DNA of 64,000 nucleotides from assembly GCF_000017405.1 (NCBI RefSeq), contig NC_009668.1:894001-958000 (forward strand), in the 5' to 3' direction. Shown here in pieces: positions 1-8,918 of the stretch; position 1 is the first letter of the stretch, and the number at the start of each line of letters is the position of its first letter. The position numbers were made by a program, and so were the translations under genes. The stretch comes from Brucella anthropi ATCC 49188 (GTDB lineage Bacteria > Pseudomonadota > Alphaproteobacteria > Rhizobiales > Rhizobiaceae). The notes under the pieces were generated by a model. It made no database searches. It was not told the DNA's origin and saw only the letters and a list, made by a program, of their open reading frames with translations.

Positions 1-255
1 GAAGCCAGCCCGTGTTTCTGAAACACACTGTCAACGATCCGTTGTTAGCCGGGTTTTACTGTTTACGTTTTGATCGTTGCGTCCATGTGCTATCCGCGCC
101 CTGCAGGCATCTGAACAGCGCAACATCCCAGCTTTATGGGGTTTACAAGAGCGATTGTTTATCGGAATCTAACTAAAACAGTGGGATTTAAAAACGATAG
201 TTTGACGACGCGCTTTTCTTATCGTTGTCGTGAAAAGGGACGAGGTCACGATAGT
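1..255. other. Window-edge intergenic stretch with no gene seen
   Basis: I see no convincing gene here. There is a small perfect hairpin at 12-26 (GTGTTT, loop CTG, AAACAC), which could belong to the end of a transcription unit outside the window. An in-frame ATG at 136 would extend the next gene by 40 codons. Those codons give a peptide unlike the start of a FAD-binding protein, so I treat them as leader. Confidence 0.4.
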
Positions 256-259
256 TTGA
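194..259 (+). repeat. 12-bp direct repeat in the leader of the FAD-protein gene
   Basis: ACGATAGTTTGA occurs at 194-205 and again at 248-259, 54 bp apart. The second copy overlaps the proposed TTG start at 256. It could be a regulator-binding site or chance. Confidence 0.35.
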
Positions 260-1593
260 AGTCATTCATTATCATCGGAGCGGGCGCAAGCGGCATCATC
301 CTGGCCGCACAATTGCTTCGGCGCTCACCAGATTCGACCGTGCGGATTTTCGAGCGTTCAGGTCAATTAGGGGCAGGCATCGCATACGCGACGGAAAATC
401 CGAGCCATCTTCTCAATGTCCGCGCCAGCAATATGAGCGCATATCCCGATCAGCCGGATCATTTCCTGAACTGGTTGCAGTCGAGCGACATTGCCGCTCC
501 CGGCCATTTGTGGGAACCGCACAGTTTTGCACCACGCAAACTCTACCGCTCCTATCTGAAGCATCTTATCGCGCCTTATCTTTCTGACGATGATACACGT
601 TTGAAGGTTGAAAAGACCGGCGTCGTCGATGTCGCACTGAAGGACGGCAGAGCAGCCGTTACCGCTGAGACAGGAGACACGTTCATTGCCGATGCGGTGA
701 TTGTGGCCACGGGAAATGAGGCCGCCATCGCGAAATCCGGCAATCACGTTACGGAATACTGGTCGAGCAATGGCTATTTCGATGTGCCGACAGATGCGCC
801 GGTGACTATATTCGGCACAGGTCTGTCGATGATCGACAGCGTCCTGTCGCTGCTCGACAACGGGCATCGTGCGGAAATCTATGCGATCTCGCGCCGTGGG
901 CTTCTTCCTGCGGTTCATGCCCCTGCGCAAGCTTTCCCGGTCGAGGCAGACGATCTCCCGCTATCGCTGGGCCTTTCCAAGCTTGTGCAGCACGTGCGTG
1001 CCATGATGACGGAAGCGGAAAAAACCGGTTCCGGCTGGCGTGGCGTGATGGATGGTCTGCGTACGCATACACAAAACATCTGGGCGAGCCTGCCGACTTC
1101 GCAGCGCCGCAGCTTCCTCCGTCATCTGCGTCCTTGGTGGGATGTGCACCGGCATCGCATGGCACCGGCTGTCGCAGAGCGTATCGAAGCTGCCGTGAAC
1201 AGCGGCCAGCTTAAAGTCGCGGCAGGCCATCTGGTTTCGGTGCGCGACCAAGGCGAGGAGATTGAAGTCCGTTATCGCCCTCGGCGTAGTGAGCATGTCG
1301 AAAAACTGCAGGTATCGACGGTTATTGATTGTCGTGGCGGCAATCCACGTTTTTCGACAACCCGCAATGCGGCACTGATCGGTCTTATGGAACATGGCTT
1401 GGCCCGACCGGATCCACTCGATCTCGGTTTTGACGTCACACGGGATCTGCAGATTCTCAATAAGCGAGGAGAGCCATCCGGTCCGTTTTTCGGTATCGGA
1501 CCTGTTACGAAAGGCGCGTTCTGGGAGGTTACTGCCGTACCGGACATTCGTGTTCAGGCCGAACGGCTATCGGCGATTTTGCTTGAAGGATGA
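256..1593 (+). CDS. FAD/NAD(P)-binding protein (NAD_binding_9 type)
   Basis: A 445-residue flavoprotein of unknown substrate. The N-terminus carries a dinucleotide-binding motif GAGASG at about residues 8-13 directly after a short beta strand. A second nucleotide-binding stretch (IFGTGLSMIDS) lies near the middle. This matches the FAD-NAD(P)-binding family often annotated as hydroxyacylglutathione-linked or simply hypothetical oxidoreductases. I chose the TTG at 256 because it places the glycine motif at the normal distance from the N-terminus and follows a purine-rich GGGACGAGG. An ATG at 136 is also in frame. It stands alone, upstream of the antiporter operon, and nothing nearby defines its substrate. 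Confidence 0.75.
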   Translation: MKSFIIIGAGASGIILAAQLLRRSPDSTVRIFERSGQLGAGIAYATENPSHLLNVRASNMSAYPDQPDHFLNWLQSSDIAAPGHLWEPHSFAPRKLYRSYLKHLIAPYLSDDDTRLKVEKTGVVDVALKDGRAAVTAETGDTFIADAVIVATGNEAAIAKSGNHVTEYWSSNGYFDVPTDAPVTIFGTGLSMIDSVLSLLDNGHRAEIYAISRRGLLPAVHAPAQAFPVEADDLPLSLGLSKLVQHVRAMMTEAEKTGSGWRGVMDGLRTHTQNIWASLPTSQRRSFLRHLRPWWDVHRHRMAPAVAERIEAAVNSGQLKVAAGHLVSVRDQGEEIEVRYRPRRSEHVEKLQVSTVIDCRGGNPRFSTTRNAALIGLMEHGLARPDPLDLGFDVTRDLQILNKRGEPSGPFFGIGPVTKGAFWEVTAVPDIRVQAERLSAILLEG

Positions 1594-1915
1594 AGCCGCA
1601 TCTGCGGTAAAATTCATGGCAAGTTTTGTGTCATCCGGCTGAAAGATTTTCAGGTCAGTATGGTCGACAATCAGGTATCGAGGTTCGCAGCAGTCGACAA
1701 ATTATAGATTTTCCGGCGCAGGGAACGATAAAATGATTCAAATCTATGCGATAAGCCATTGAAAGCTATTGCCATAATGTTCCGTGGCCGGTCATAATAA
1801 GGCCATCGGAATATATGATTCCTCACTACAACTTGCCGGAGCGATTCTGTTGCTGTTTTCTTGAGCGGTGCCTGCTTCGGATCAACCTTGATTTCGGCTA
1901 GGAGGCCTGTGGCGC
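1594..1915. other. Intergenic region upstream of the mrp operon
   Basis: This 322-bp stretch must hold the promoter of the antiporter operon. It is AT-richer than its surroundings around 1700-1830. A small GGCC-N11-GGCC hairpin lies near 1783-1803. GGAGG at 1901-1905 is the ribosome-binding site of mrpA. No gene is seen. Confidence 0.4.
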
Positions 1916-4831
1916 ATGACGATGGACGGCAGAATGCTTTTCCTGCTTGTCCTTCTACCATTTCTTGGCAGCGCCATAACCGGCTTATTCAGGGGGGCGG
2001 ATCGTAGCGGTTCGGCCTGGTTTACGGCAGCGATTGCGCTTGTTGCCTTTATTGTCACCGCCAGCCTTTATCCCATCGTGTCGGACGGCAAGGTGCTTCA
2101 TGGCACTGTGGAATGGCTTCCGGCCTATGGCCTCAATGTCACCTTCCGAATGGATGGCTTCGCCTGGCTTTTCGCGATGCTCATCACGGGTATCGGCCTG
2201 CTGGTCGTCATTTATGCGCGTTATTACATGTCGCCCGAAGATCCCGTGCCGAGGTTCTTCTCGTTCCTGCTGTCCTTTATGGGATCGATGCTCGGCGTAG
2301 TTCTATCCGGCAATCTGATATTGCTCGCCGTGTTCTGGGAGCTGACCAGCATCTTCTCGTTCCTGCTGATCGGCTATTGGTATCATAATGCCAGTGCCCG
2401 CGACGGCGCACGCATGGCGCTGACCGTGACGGGTATCGGTGGTTTCTGTCTGCTGGCAGGCGTTCTGATCCTCGGCCATATTGTCGGAAGCTACGATCTC
2501 GACACAGTTCTGGCAGCGGGGAACATCGTTCGGACACATCCGCTTTATAGCGTGGCGCTCATTCTGATCCTGCTCGGAGCATTCACGAAAAGCGCGCAGT
2601 TTCCGTTCCACTTCTGGCTTCCCAATGCGATGGCAGCGCCAACGCCCGTTTCGGCCTATCTGCATTCGGCCACCATGGTGAAGGCCGGAGTCTTCCTGCT
2701 GGCGCGCCTGTGGCCGGTTCTCAGCGGAACGGAAGAGTGGTTCTGGATCGTCGGTTCGGCAGGGCTGATCACGCTTCTGATTGCCAGCTTCTTCGCAGTT
2801 TTCCAGCAGGACCTCAAAGGGTTGCTTGCCTATTCGACCATCAGTAACCTTGGTCTGATTACCGTTCTGCTTTCTCTTGGCAGCCCACTTGCTGCGGTTG
2901 CCGCGATCTTTCACATGGTCAACCATGCGATTTTCAAGGCATCGCTGTTCATGGCTGCGGGCATCATCGATCATGAGACCGGCACGCGCGACATGCGAAA
3001 GTTGAGCGGGCTGTTGCGTCCCATGCCCTATACAGCAACGCTCGCCATGGTCGCGAGTGCGGCAATGGCAGGCGTACCGTTGCTCAACGGCTTTATTTCC
3101 AAGGAAATGTTCTTCGCTGAGGCGGTGGAAACGCACATGGCGTCGTGGCTCGATACGATCACGCCCTATGTCGCCACGATTGCCGGTATCTTCACGGTCG
3201 CCTATTCGGTGCGCTTTATTTATTCGACGTTCTTCGGACCACCACCGCATGACCTGCCACATGAGCCACACGAGCCGCCGCACTGGATGCGCCGTCCTAT
3301 CGAGCTTCTGGTTCTGCTTTGCCTGTTGATCGGCATCATTCCTGGCCTTTCCATCGGACCGTTTCTGCATTCGGCTGTTCTGTCGGTGCTGGGCACGGCG
3401 ACGCCTGAATATAGTCTCTCGGTCTGGCACGGCTTCAACCTGCCGCTGATGATGAGTATCGTCGCCATGATCGGCGGTATTCTTCTGCACTGGATGCTGA
3501 AAAACTACCTTGCCACCAGTGAAGACGGCCCCCCCTTATTCCGGCATTTGCAAGGGCAGCGCATTTTCGAACGTGTTCTCGTGACCTTGTCATGGAACTG
3601 GGCACGTAAGGCAGAATCCTTCCTCAGCACGCGTCGTCTGCAGCCGCAGCTCCGTATCGTGGTTGCGGTGGCCGTCCTTGCAGCTGCCTGGCCGATTTTC
3701 GTTTCCGGCTTGCAGTCAGGTTCGCTTGGCGCCCAGCCCGTGGACCCGATTTTTGCCGGACTTTGGATACTTGGTGGTGCCTGTGCTATCGGCGCGGCCT
3801 ATCAGGCCAAGTACCACCGACTTGCGGCGTTGATCCTCCTCGGAGGGGCGGGGCTCGTTACCTGCATCACCTTCGTCTGGCTGTCCGCGCCGGATCTTGC
3901 TGTGACCCAGTTGCTGGTCGAGATCGTCACCACTGTTCTGCTGCTGCTCGGGCTTCGCTGGCTGCCGAAGCGTTGGGAAGATCCTGATCCGCTCCCGGTG
4001 CAGATAGGTCCGCGCATCCGCCGTTATCGCGACTTGTTGCTTGCAATCGGCAGCGGGGCAGGGGTCGCTGTCATCGCCTATGCTGTTATGACGCGTATTT
4101 CGCCCAGCAGCATCGGCGATTATTTCCTCGAAAACGCCTATTCAGGCGGCGGTGGCAAGAATGTCGTGAACGTCATTCTGGTCGACTTCCGTGCTTTCGA
4201 TACGTTTGGTGAAATTGCCGTCCTCGGCATCGTGGGCCTCACGGTTTTTGCGCTCCTGCGTCGTTTCCGTCCTGCCCCTGACACAACCGGATCGACAGCC
4301 CAGCAGAAAATCCAGGACGCCTATGACGAGGCAGCGCCTGACCGCAAGGCAGGTGAAACACTGGCCGATTATCTGGCCGTGCCGTCCGTCATCATGCAAT
4401 GGTTGTTCCCGGTTATCATTGTGCTGGCAGTGCATCTGTTCCTGCGCGGTCATGATCTGCCAGGTGGCGGATTTGCGGCCGGTATTACGCTCGCAATTGC
4501 ATTTTTGCTGCAATATCTGGCGTCAGGCGCGCGTGTGGTGGAAGATCGCTTGCGCATTCTGCCCTTGCGCTGGATCGGGTTGGGTTTGCTGTTTGCAGCG
4601 GCAACAGGCGCGGGGTCGTGGTTCTTCGGCTATCCGTTCCTCACCACATTCTTCCAATATACGGAAATACCGCATATCGGAAAAATGCCGACAGCCAGCG
4701 CACTGCTGTTCGATCTTGGCGTCTTCACCCTCGTGGTTGGCGCTACCGTGCTGGTTTTAATTGCACTCGCACACCAATCACTCCGTAAACACCGTGTCGA
4801 GAAGCTCGCCGCAACGAAGGAGGAGAACTGA
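1916..4831 (+). CDS. mrpA: Na+(K+)/H+ antiporter subunit A, fused A+B type (MrpA/PhaAB)
   Basis: The largest subunit of a multisubunit monovalent-cation/proton antiporter in the inner membrane, related to NuoL of complex I. The 971 residues are long because the C-terminal part (about 820-960) is an MrpB/MnhB domain, the fusion known in rhizobial PhaAB; accordingly no separate mrpB follows. Ion-path residues are visible: Glu142 in WELTSIFSFL, Lys225 in GAFTKSAQFPFHFW, His250 and Lys256 in the YLHSATMVKAG helix. The ATG at 1916 sits 10 bp after GGAGG. The stop overlaps the mrpC start by one base (TGATG), so the genes are translationally coupled. Its likely role is pH and Na+/K+ homeostasis. Confidence 0.95.
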   Translation: MTMDGRMLFLLVLLPFLGSAITGLFRGADRSGSAWFTAAIALVAFIVTASLYPIVSDGKVLHGTVEWLPAYGLNVTFRMDGFAWLFAMLITGIGLLVVIYARYYMSPEDPVPRFFSFLLSFMGSMLGVVLSGNLILLAVFWELTSIFSFLLIGYWYHNASARDGARMALTVTGIGGFCLLAGVLILGHIVGSYDLDTVLAAGNIVRTHPLYSVALILILLGAFTKSAQFPFHFWLPNAMAAPTPVSAYLHSATMVKAGVFLLARLWPVLSGTEEWFWIVGSAGLITLLIASFFAVFQQDLKGLLAYSTISNLGLITVLLSLGSPLAAVAAIFHMVNHAIFKASLFMAAGIIDHETGTRDMRKLSGLLRPMPYTATLAMVASAAMAGVPLLNGFISKEMFFAEAVETHMASWLDTITPYVATIAGIFTVAYSVRFIYSTFFGPPPHDLPHEPHEPPHWMRRPIELLVLLCLLIGIIPGLSIGPFLHSAVLSVLGTATPEYSLSVWHGFNLPLMMSIVAMIGGILLHWMLKNYLATSEDGPPLFRHLQGQRIFERVLVTLSWNWARKAESFLSTRRLQPQLRIVVAVAVLAAAWPIFVSGLQSGSLGAQPVDPIFAGLWILGGACAIGAAYQAKYHRLAALILLGGAGLVTCITFVWLSAPDLAVTQLLVEIVTTVLLLLGLRWLPKRWEDPDPLPVQIGPRIRRYRDLLLAIGSGAGVAVIAYAVMTRISPSSIGDYFLENAYSGGGGKNVVNVILVDFRAFDTFGEIAVLGIVGLTVFALLRRFRPAPDTTGSTAQQKIQDAYDEAAPDRKAGETLADYLAVPSVIMQWLFPVIIVLAVHLFLRGHDLPGGGFAAGITLAIAFLLQYLASGARVVEDRLRILPLRWIGLGLLFAAATGAGSWFFGYPFLTTFFQYTEIPHIGKMPTASALLFDLGVFTLVVGATVLVLIALAHQSLRKHRVEKLAATKEEN

Positions 4832-5169
4832 TGGAACTCGTTCTTGCTCTGGCGATCGGCGTGTTGATGGCATCCGGCGTTTGGCTCATTCTTCGCCCGC
4901 GTACCTTCCAGGTGGCAATCGGTCTGTCGCTGATTTCCTACGCGGTCAATCTCTTCATCTTTTCGATGGGACGCTTGCGCACGAATGCTGCCCCGGTGCT
5001 CGATAGCGGTGTTGACGTTCAGGCCGCACAATATACCGATCCGGTACCACAGGCGCTCGTACTGACCGCCATCGTCATCGGTTTCGCAATGACCGCACTT
5101 TTCCTTGTCGTGCTGCTCGCTTCGCGCGGGTTGACGCGTACGGACCACGTGGACGGCAAGGAGAACTGA
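4831..5169 (+). CDS. mrpC: Na+/H+ antiporter subunit C (NuoK-like)
   Basis: A 112-residue membrane protein with three predicted helices, resembling NuoK and MrpC/PhaC/MnhC. The typical motif NAAPVLDSGVDVQAAQYTDP precedes a conserved TAIVIGFAMTA helix, which is diagnostic for MrpC. It is needed for assembly of the MrpA-D core. Its start overlaps the mrpA stop and its stop overlaps the mrpD start, each by one base in TGATG, so it is expressed as part of one coupled unit. Confidence 0.95.
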   Translation: MELVLALAIGVLMASGVWLILRPRTFQVAIGLSLISYAVNLFIFSMGRLRTNAAPVLDSGVDVQAAQYTDPVPQALVLTAIVIGFAMTALFLVVLLASRGLTRTDHVDGKEN

Positions 5170-6800
5170 TGTTGGACTGGAAAACGCACCTCATCGTTGC
5201 TCCAATCATTCTGCCGCTCGTCACGGCAGCTGTCTTGCTGCTGTTCGATGAGCGCAAGCGCAAGCTCAAGATGGCCATCAACTCCATCTCGACATTGGGT
5301 TTGATCGCGATTGCCATCATGCTTGCTGGCATGGCGAGCAACAGGGCCCCTGACGCTCTGGTTTACCTGATCGGCAACTGGCCCGCACCGTTCGGCATCG
5401 TGCTGGTTCTGGATCGTCTCGCGGCCCTTATGCTTGTGCTGACCAGCCTGCTCGGCATGGCTTCACTCAGCTTCGCACTCGCGCACTGGCACAAAGCCAG
5501 CCCGCATTTCCATACAATCTTCCAGCTTTTGCTGATGGGGCTGAACGGCGCATTTCTGACTGGTGATCTGTTCAACCTCTTCGTGTTCTTCGAAGTGATG
5601 CTGGCGGCATCCTACGGCCTGGCGCTGCATGGATCAGGTCCGGCGCGCGTAAAGGCCGGCATGCATTATATTGCCGTCAATCTCGTCGCGTCGTCTCTGT
5701 TTCTGATCGGCGTCAGCCTGATCTATGGCGTGACCGGCACCTTGAATATGGCCGATCTTGCACAGAGAATTCCGCAGGTCGCAGCTGAAGATCGTATGCT
5801 GCTTGAAGCAGGTGCTGCGGTTCTGGGCGTTGCCTTCCTCGTCAAGGCAGGCATGTGGCCGCTCAATTTCTGGCTTGCGCCAACCTATACGGCAGCAGCA
5901 GCACCGGTGGCGGCGGTCTTCGCCATCATGAGCAAGGTCGGCATTTACGTCCTTTTGCGCCTGTCGCCTCTGATGTTCGGCATCGGTGCCGGTTCTTCCT
6001 ATGGTTTCGGCAATGACTGGCTCTATTTCGGTGGAATGGTCACACTGGCCTTCGGCCTGATCGGGGTGGTCGCATCGCAAGCAATGGGACGTCTTGCCAG
6101 CTATAGTATCCTCGTATCCTCGGGCACGTTGCTGGCTGCCATTGGCAGCGGTAACACCGCCATGACCGGCGCCGCGCTGTTCTATATGGTGAGTTCCACG
6201 CTTACCATCGCGGCTTTTTTCCTGCTGATCGAACTGATCGAACGCGGTCAGGATGCGGCTGCAAACGTTCTCGCCGTTACCATGGAAGCCTATGGTGACG
6301 ATGAGGAGGAAGAAGACGAAGACGAAGTCGGGGCTGTGTTGCCCGCAACCCTTGCCGTCCTGGGAACGTTCTTCGGCATTTGCGCGATATTGCTGATCGG
6401 CCTGCCGCCATTCTCTGGATTCATTGCCAAATTCCTGATCCTGGCAGCGGTTTTCAACGGCGACAGTCCGACACCGCAGCTCGCAATGCCAGTCAGTCCG
6501 GCAAGCTGGGCTTTGGTCGCGCTCCTTCTGCTGTCTGGTCTTTCAGCGCTGATCGCGATGACACGTACCGGCATTCGCACGTTTTGGGCATCGCTCGAAG
6601 GCAACGTGCCACGCGTTCTGGTCCGGGAAGTCGTGCCGATTGCGGGGCTTCTGGCAATCTGTCTGGCGCTGACAATCGCTGCCGGCCCGGCGATGCGTTA
6701 TATGGATGAAACGGCGCGTTCGCTGCACAATCCCGCATCTTATATCAGCAGTGTCCTCAATGCGCCCCGTGCAGGCACCGAAACGGAGGGGGCACAGTGA
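5169..6800 (+). CDS. mrpD: Na+/H+ antiporter subunit D (NuoM/N-like)
   Basis: A 543-residue polytopic antiporter subunit related to NuoM/NuoN. Expected charged residues are present in membrane segments: Glu142 in LFVFFEVMLAASYG and Lys226 in VAFLVKAGMWPLNFW. An unusual run of acidic residues (377-386, ten Asp/Glu in a row) fills the loop between two membrane segments, just before the last set of helices. The N-terminus and total length are otherwise normal for MrpD/PhaD. Its GTGA junction with mrpE overlaps by four bases. Confidence 0.95.
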   Translation: MLDWKTHLIVAPIILPLVTAAVLLLFDERKRKLKMAINSISTLGLIAIAIMLAGMASNRAPDALVYLIGNWPAPFGIVLVLDRLAALMLVLTSLLGMASLSFALAHWHKASPHFHTIFQLLLMGLNGAFLTGDLFNLFVFFEVMLAASYGLALHGSGPARVKAGMHYIAVNLVASSLFLIGVSLIYGVTGTLNMADLAQRIPQVAAEDRMLLEAGAAVLGVAFLVKAGMWPLNFWLAPTYTAAAAPVAAVFAIMSKVGIYVLLRLSPLMFGIGAGSSYGFGNDWLYFGGMVTLAFGLIGVVASQAMGRLASYSILVSSGTLLAAIGSGNTAMTGAALFYMVSSTLTIAAFFLLIELIERGQDAAANVLAVTMEAYGDDEEEEDEDEVGAVLPATLAVLGTFFGICAILLIGLPPFSGFIAKFLILAAVFNGDSPTPQLAMPVSPASWALVALLLLSGLSALIAMTRTGIRTFWASLEGNVPRVLVREVVPIAGLLAICLALTIAAGPAMRYMDETARSLHNPASYISSVLNAPRAGTETEGAQ

Positions 6801-7312
6801 AAAAGATCCTGCCTTACCCGCTTCTGTTCGCCTCGTTGCTTCTGTTCTGGCTGCTTTTGAACGGCTTCACACGGGCACAGCTCCTGCTTGGTGCGATCAT
6901 CGCGCTCGTGGCTTGTCTCATCATGACGGCCCTGCAACCGCAGAAGAACCATATTCGTTCGATCCCGACGATGCTCTTGCTGTTCGGCACCATGAGCTAT
7001 GACATCCTGCAATCCAATATCGCGGTGGCTGGCATCATTCTGTCACGCAAGCGTAAGCGACGTCCGGGCTTTGTCGTTATCCAGCTTGATCTGGAAAACC
7101 GGACCGCTCTTGCCGTTCTCGCCTGCATAATCACAGCGACGCCGGGCACGGCCTGGGTGGATTACAACGCTGCAAGGCACGAACTGACCATCCACGTACT
7201 CGATCTGGATGATGCGCAGGCGTGGCGGGACACGATCAAGGGAAGATATGAGCAGCCGCTCATCAAGATATTCGGAGCGGCAGACGTCATGGAAGAGGAG
7301 AAATCCGCATGA
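6797..7312 (+). CDS. mrpE: Na+/H+ antiporter subunit E
   Basis: A 171-residue protein with two N-terminal membrane helices and a soluble C-terminal domain, the pattern of MrpE/PhaE/MnhE. The conserved stretch TATPGTAWVDYN is characteristic. It starts at GTG 6797 inside the last codons of mrpD (GTGA overlap), with a GGAGGGGG Shine-Dalgarno just upstream. It belongs to the small-subunit half of the complex with F and G. Confidence 0.93.
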   Translation: MKKILPYPLLFASLLLFWLLLNGFTRAQLLLGAIIALVACLIMTALQPQKNHIRSIPTMLLLFGTMSYDILQSNIAVAGIILSRKRKRRPGFVVIQLDLENRTALAVLACIITATPGTAWVDYNAARHELTIHVLDLDDAQAWRDTIKGRYEQPLIKIFGAADVMEEEKSA

Positions 7313-7590
7313 GTGCAGTCATTATCTTCTGGTCCCTGCTTGCTGCTCAGCTGATGCTTCTTGGCGCTCTGGCTTGTGTAGTTTATCGGCTGCTTGTAGG
7401 CCCGCGTGCGCAGGATCGCATTCTTGCGGCCGATGCGCTCTACCTCAACGCGCTGCTTCTCCTGATCACGTTCGGCATACGTACGGGCAGCATCATCTAT
7501 TTTGAGACGGCGCTGATTATCGCTCTTCTGGGTTTCGTTGCCACCGTGGCACTTTCAAAATTCCTCATGCGCGGGGAGGTGATCGAATGA
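7309..7590 (+). CDS. mrpF: Na+/H+ antiporter subunit F
   Basis: A 93-residue protein with three membrane helices. The motif VGPRAQDRILAADAL followed by FETALIIALLGFVATVALSKFL matches MrpF/PhaF. It overlaps mrpE and mrpG by four bases each (ATGA), so the stoichiometry of the small subunits is probably set by translational coupling. Confidence 0.93.
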   Translation: MSAVIIFWSLLAAQLMLLGALACVVYRLLVGPRAQDRILAADALYLNALLLLITFGIRTGSIIYFETALIIALLGFVATVALSKFLMRGEVIE

Positions 7591-7940
7591 TCAATGCAGG
7601 TGAACTTCCCGTATGGGCCGCTGTGATCATTGCTTTTTTTCTGGTCTCCGGCGCCTTCCTGACACTCGTCGGATGCATCGGACTCGTCCGCTTCAAAAGC
7701 TTTTACGAGCGTGTTCACGCCCCCACGCTTGGCTCGTCGTTTGGTGCTGGCGGAATCTTGATCGCCTCGATCATATTTTTCTCCATCTTGCAATCGAAGC
7801 CGATTCTGCATGAAGTGCTGATTACCGTCTTTGTGGTCATCACAACGCCGGTAACGCTCATGCTGCTCAGCCGCGCCGTGATCCATCGCGACAGAACGCA
7901 GGACAGCAAGGAGCTGCCTTCATCTTCCGACCCGCTATAG
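7587..7940 (+). CDS. mrpG: Na+/H+ antiporter subunit G
   Basis: A 117-residue protein with three membrane helices. The GCIGLVRFKSFYERVHAP region followed by TLGSSFGAGGILIAS is the hallmark of MrpG/PhaG/MnhG. It is the last gene of the antiporter operon, overlapping mrpF by ATGA, and is followed by 393 bp before the next gene. With it the operon holds every subunit (A+B fused, C, D, E, F, G). Confidence 0.93.
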   Translation: MINAGELPVWAAVIIAFFLVSGAFLTLVGCIGLVRFKSFYERVHAPTLGSSFGAGGILIASIIFFSILQSKPILHEVLITVFVVITTPVTLMLLSRAVIHRDRTQDSKELPSSSDPL

Positions 7941-7962
7941 GTCTGTAGGTATCATGCTTGAG

Positions 7963-8002
7963 GGTGCGGAGAGGGCGGAAAGCTTGCGTTTTCCGTCGCA
8001 CC
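7963..8002 (+). terminator. Possible terminator hairpin after mrpG
   Basis: An outer stem GGTGCG (7963-7968) pairs with CGCACC (7997-8002). An inner stem CGGAAA (7976-7981) pairs with TTTCCG (7990-7995). There is no U tract, so it may be a processing or Rho-assisted site. The remaining bases up to about 8250 hold no gene that I can support. Confidence 0.4.
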
Positions 8003-8258
8003 AAATGGGGAAATTCGCCGCTCCGTCATGGAAGCGGCGGCTGTTGCTTCCGGGCTGACCGGAGACCTGTTTTGGAGTTCGCTTCAAGACCGGCTATCCT
8101 GCCGATCGGAAACATTATCTGCCATTTGCCGAATCTCTGGCCTGACTGCCCACCGACTGCGGAGCGGAAGCGGTGGCCTATCGTGTTTTCGGGCATTTGG
8201 AGGAGTGTCCGGGGCTGCGGCCAATTGTCCATTCGGGCTTTCGCCCGGGACAAACGGA

Positions 8259-8314
8259 TTGAAGGTTCAAGCCATTTGAATTATCTGAATTTCAGTAATT
8301 TCTGAAAATTCAGA
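8259..8314 (+). promoter_or_regulatory. Predicted promoter with three related palindromes before the cyd operon
   Basis: Three palindromes share the half-site YTGAA/TTCAR: TTGAAGGTTCAA (8259-8270), CTGAATTTCAG (8285-8295) and TCTGAAAATTCAGA (8301-8314). A plausible sigma-70 promoter runs through them: TTGAAG (8259-8264), a 17-bp spacer, TATCTG (8282-8287). The first palindrome covers the -35 box, the second the -10, and the third the likely start of transcription. The first gene downstream encodes a GbsR/MarR-type regulator, so autoregulation together with cydDCAB is the simplest reading. Confidence 0.55.
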
Positions 8315-8333
8315 ATTTACGGGAGAGAGAGTT

Positions 8334-8918
8334 TTGGAATTGTCGCCAATCGTTCAGTCGTTCGTGCTCCACTTCGGAGAAATGGGCAGCCGTTGGGGCA
8401 TCAACCGCACGGTGGGGCAGATTTATGCACTGCTTTACGTGTCGCCTGAGCCTCTTTGCGCTGACCAGATCGTCGATGCTCTCGGTGTGTCACGTTCGAA
8501 TGTGTCCATGGGTATTCGTGAATTGCAGGGCTGGAATCTGGTGCTGCTGAAGCACATTCCCGGTGATCGCCGCGATTTCTTCACGACGCCCGACGATGTG
8601 TGGCAGATTCTGCGCACGCTCGCTGAAGAGCGCAAGAAGCGCGAGATCGATCCCACGCTCTCGGTTCTGCGTGAAATCCTGATGGAGCAGCCGAAAGGCG
8701 ACAGCGATCTTTATGCGCAGGATCGCATGAAGGACATGTACGGCCTGATCGAAAGGCTGACCAACTGGTACGACGACGTCAAGCGACTCGATACCGACCG
8801 TTTGACAAGTCTTCTGGCGCTTGGCGCCAAGGTGACCCGCTTCCTTGAAACCACGGACAGGATCGTGGCGCTCGGACGCGGGCGAACATCGGCCAAAAAG
8901 GAGCCTAAGAGAGAGTGA
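8334..8918 (+). CDS. GbsR/MarR-family transcriptional regulator of the cyd operon
   Basis: A 194-residue winged-helix regulator. The helix-turn-helix region (about residues 38-62, ADQIVDALGVSRSNVSMGIR) and the following wing (HIPGDRRDFFTT) match the GbsR branch of MarR proteins. The C-terminal half is helical, probably for dimerisation. It starts at TTG 8334, 8 bp after GGGAGAGAG. Its stop overlaps the cydD start in GTGA, so it is the first gene of the cyd operon. The palindromes just upstream are its obvious candidate operators. The sensed signal is not evident: I see no Cys cluster or haem motif. Confidence 0.8.
   Translation: MELSPIVQSFVLHFGEMGSRWGINRTVGQIYALLYVSPEPLCADQIVDALGVSRSNVSMGIRELQGWNLVLLKHIPGDRRDFFTTPDDVWQILRTLAEERKKREIDPTLSVLREILMEQPKGDSDLYAQDRMKDMYGLIERLTNWYDDVKRLDTDRLTSLLALGAKVTRFLETTDRIVALGRGRTSAKKEPKRE

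Noticed and set aside
2303..3490. A 395-codon minus-strand frame inside mrpA
   Set aside because: It is antisense to a strongly conserved membrane domain, and its composition (many Arg, Gln and His) is that of a shadow frame.
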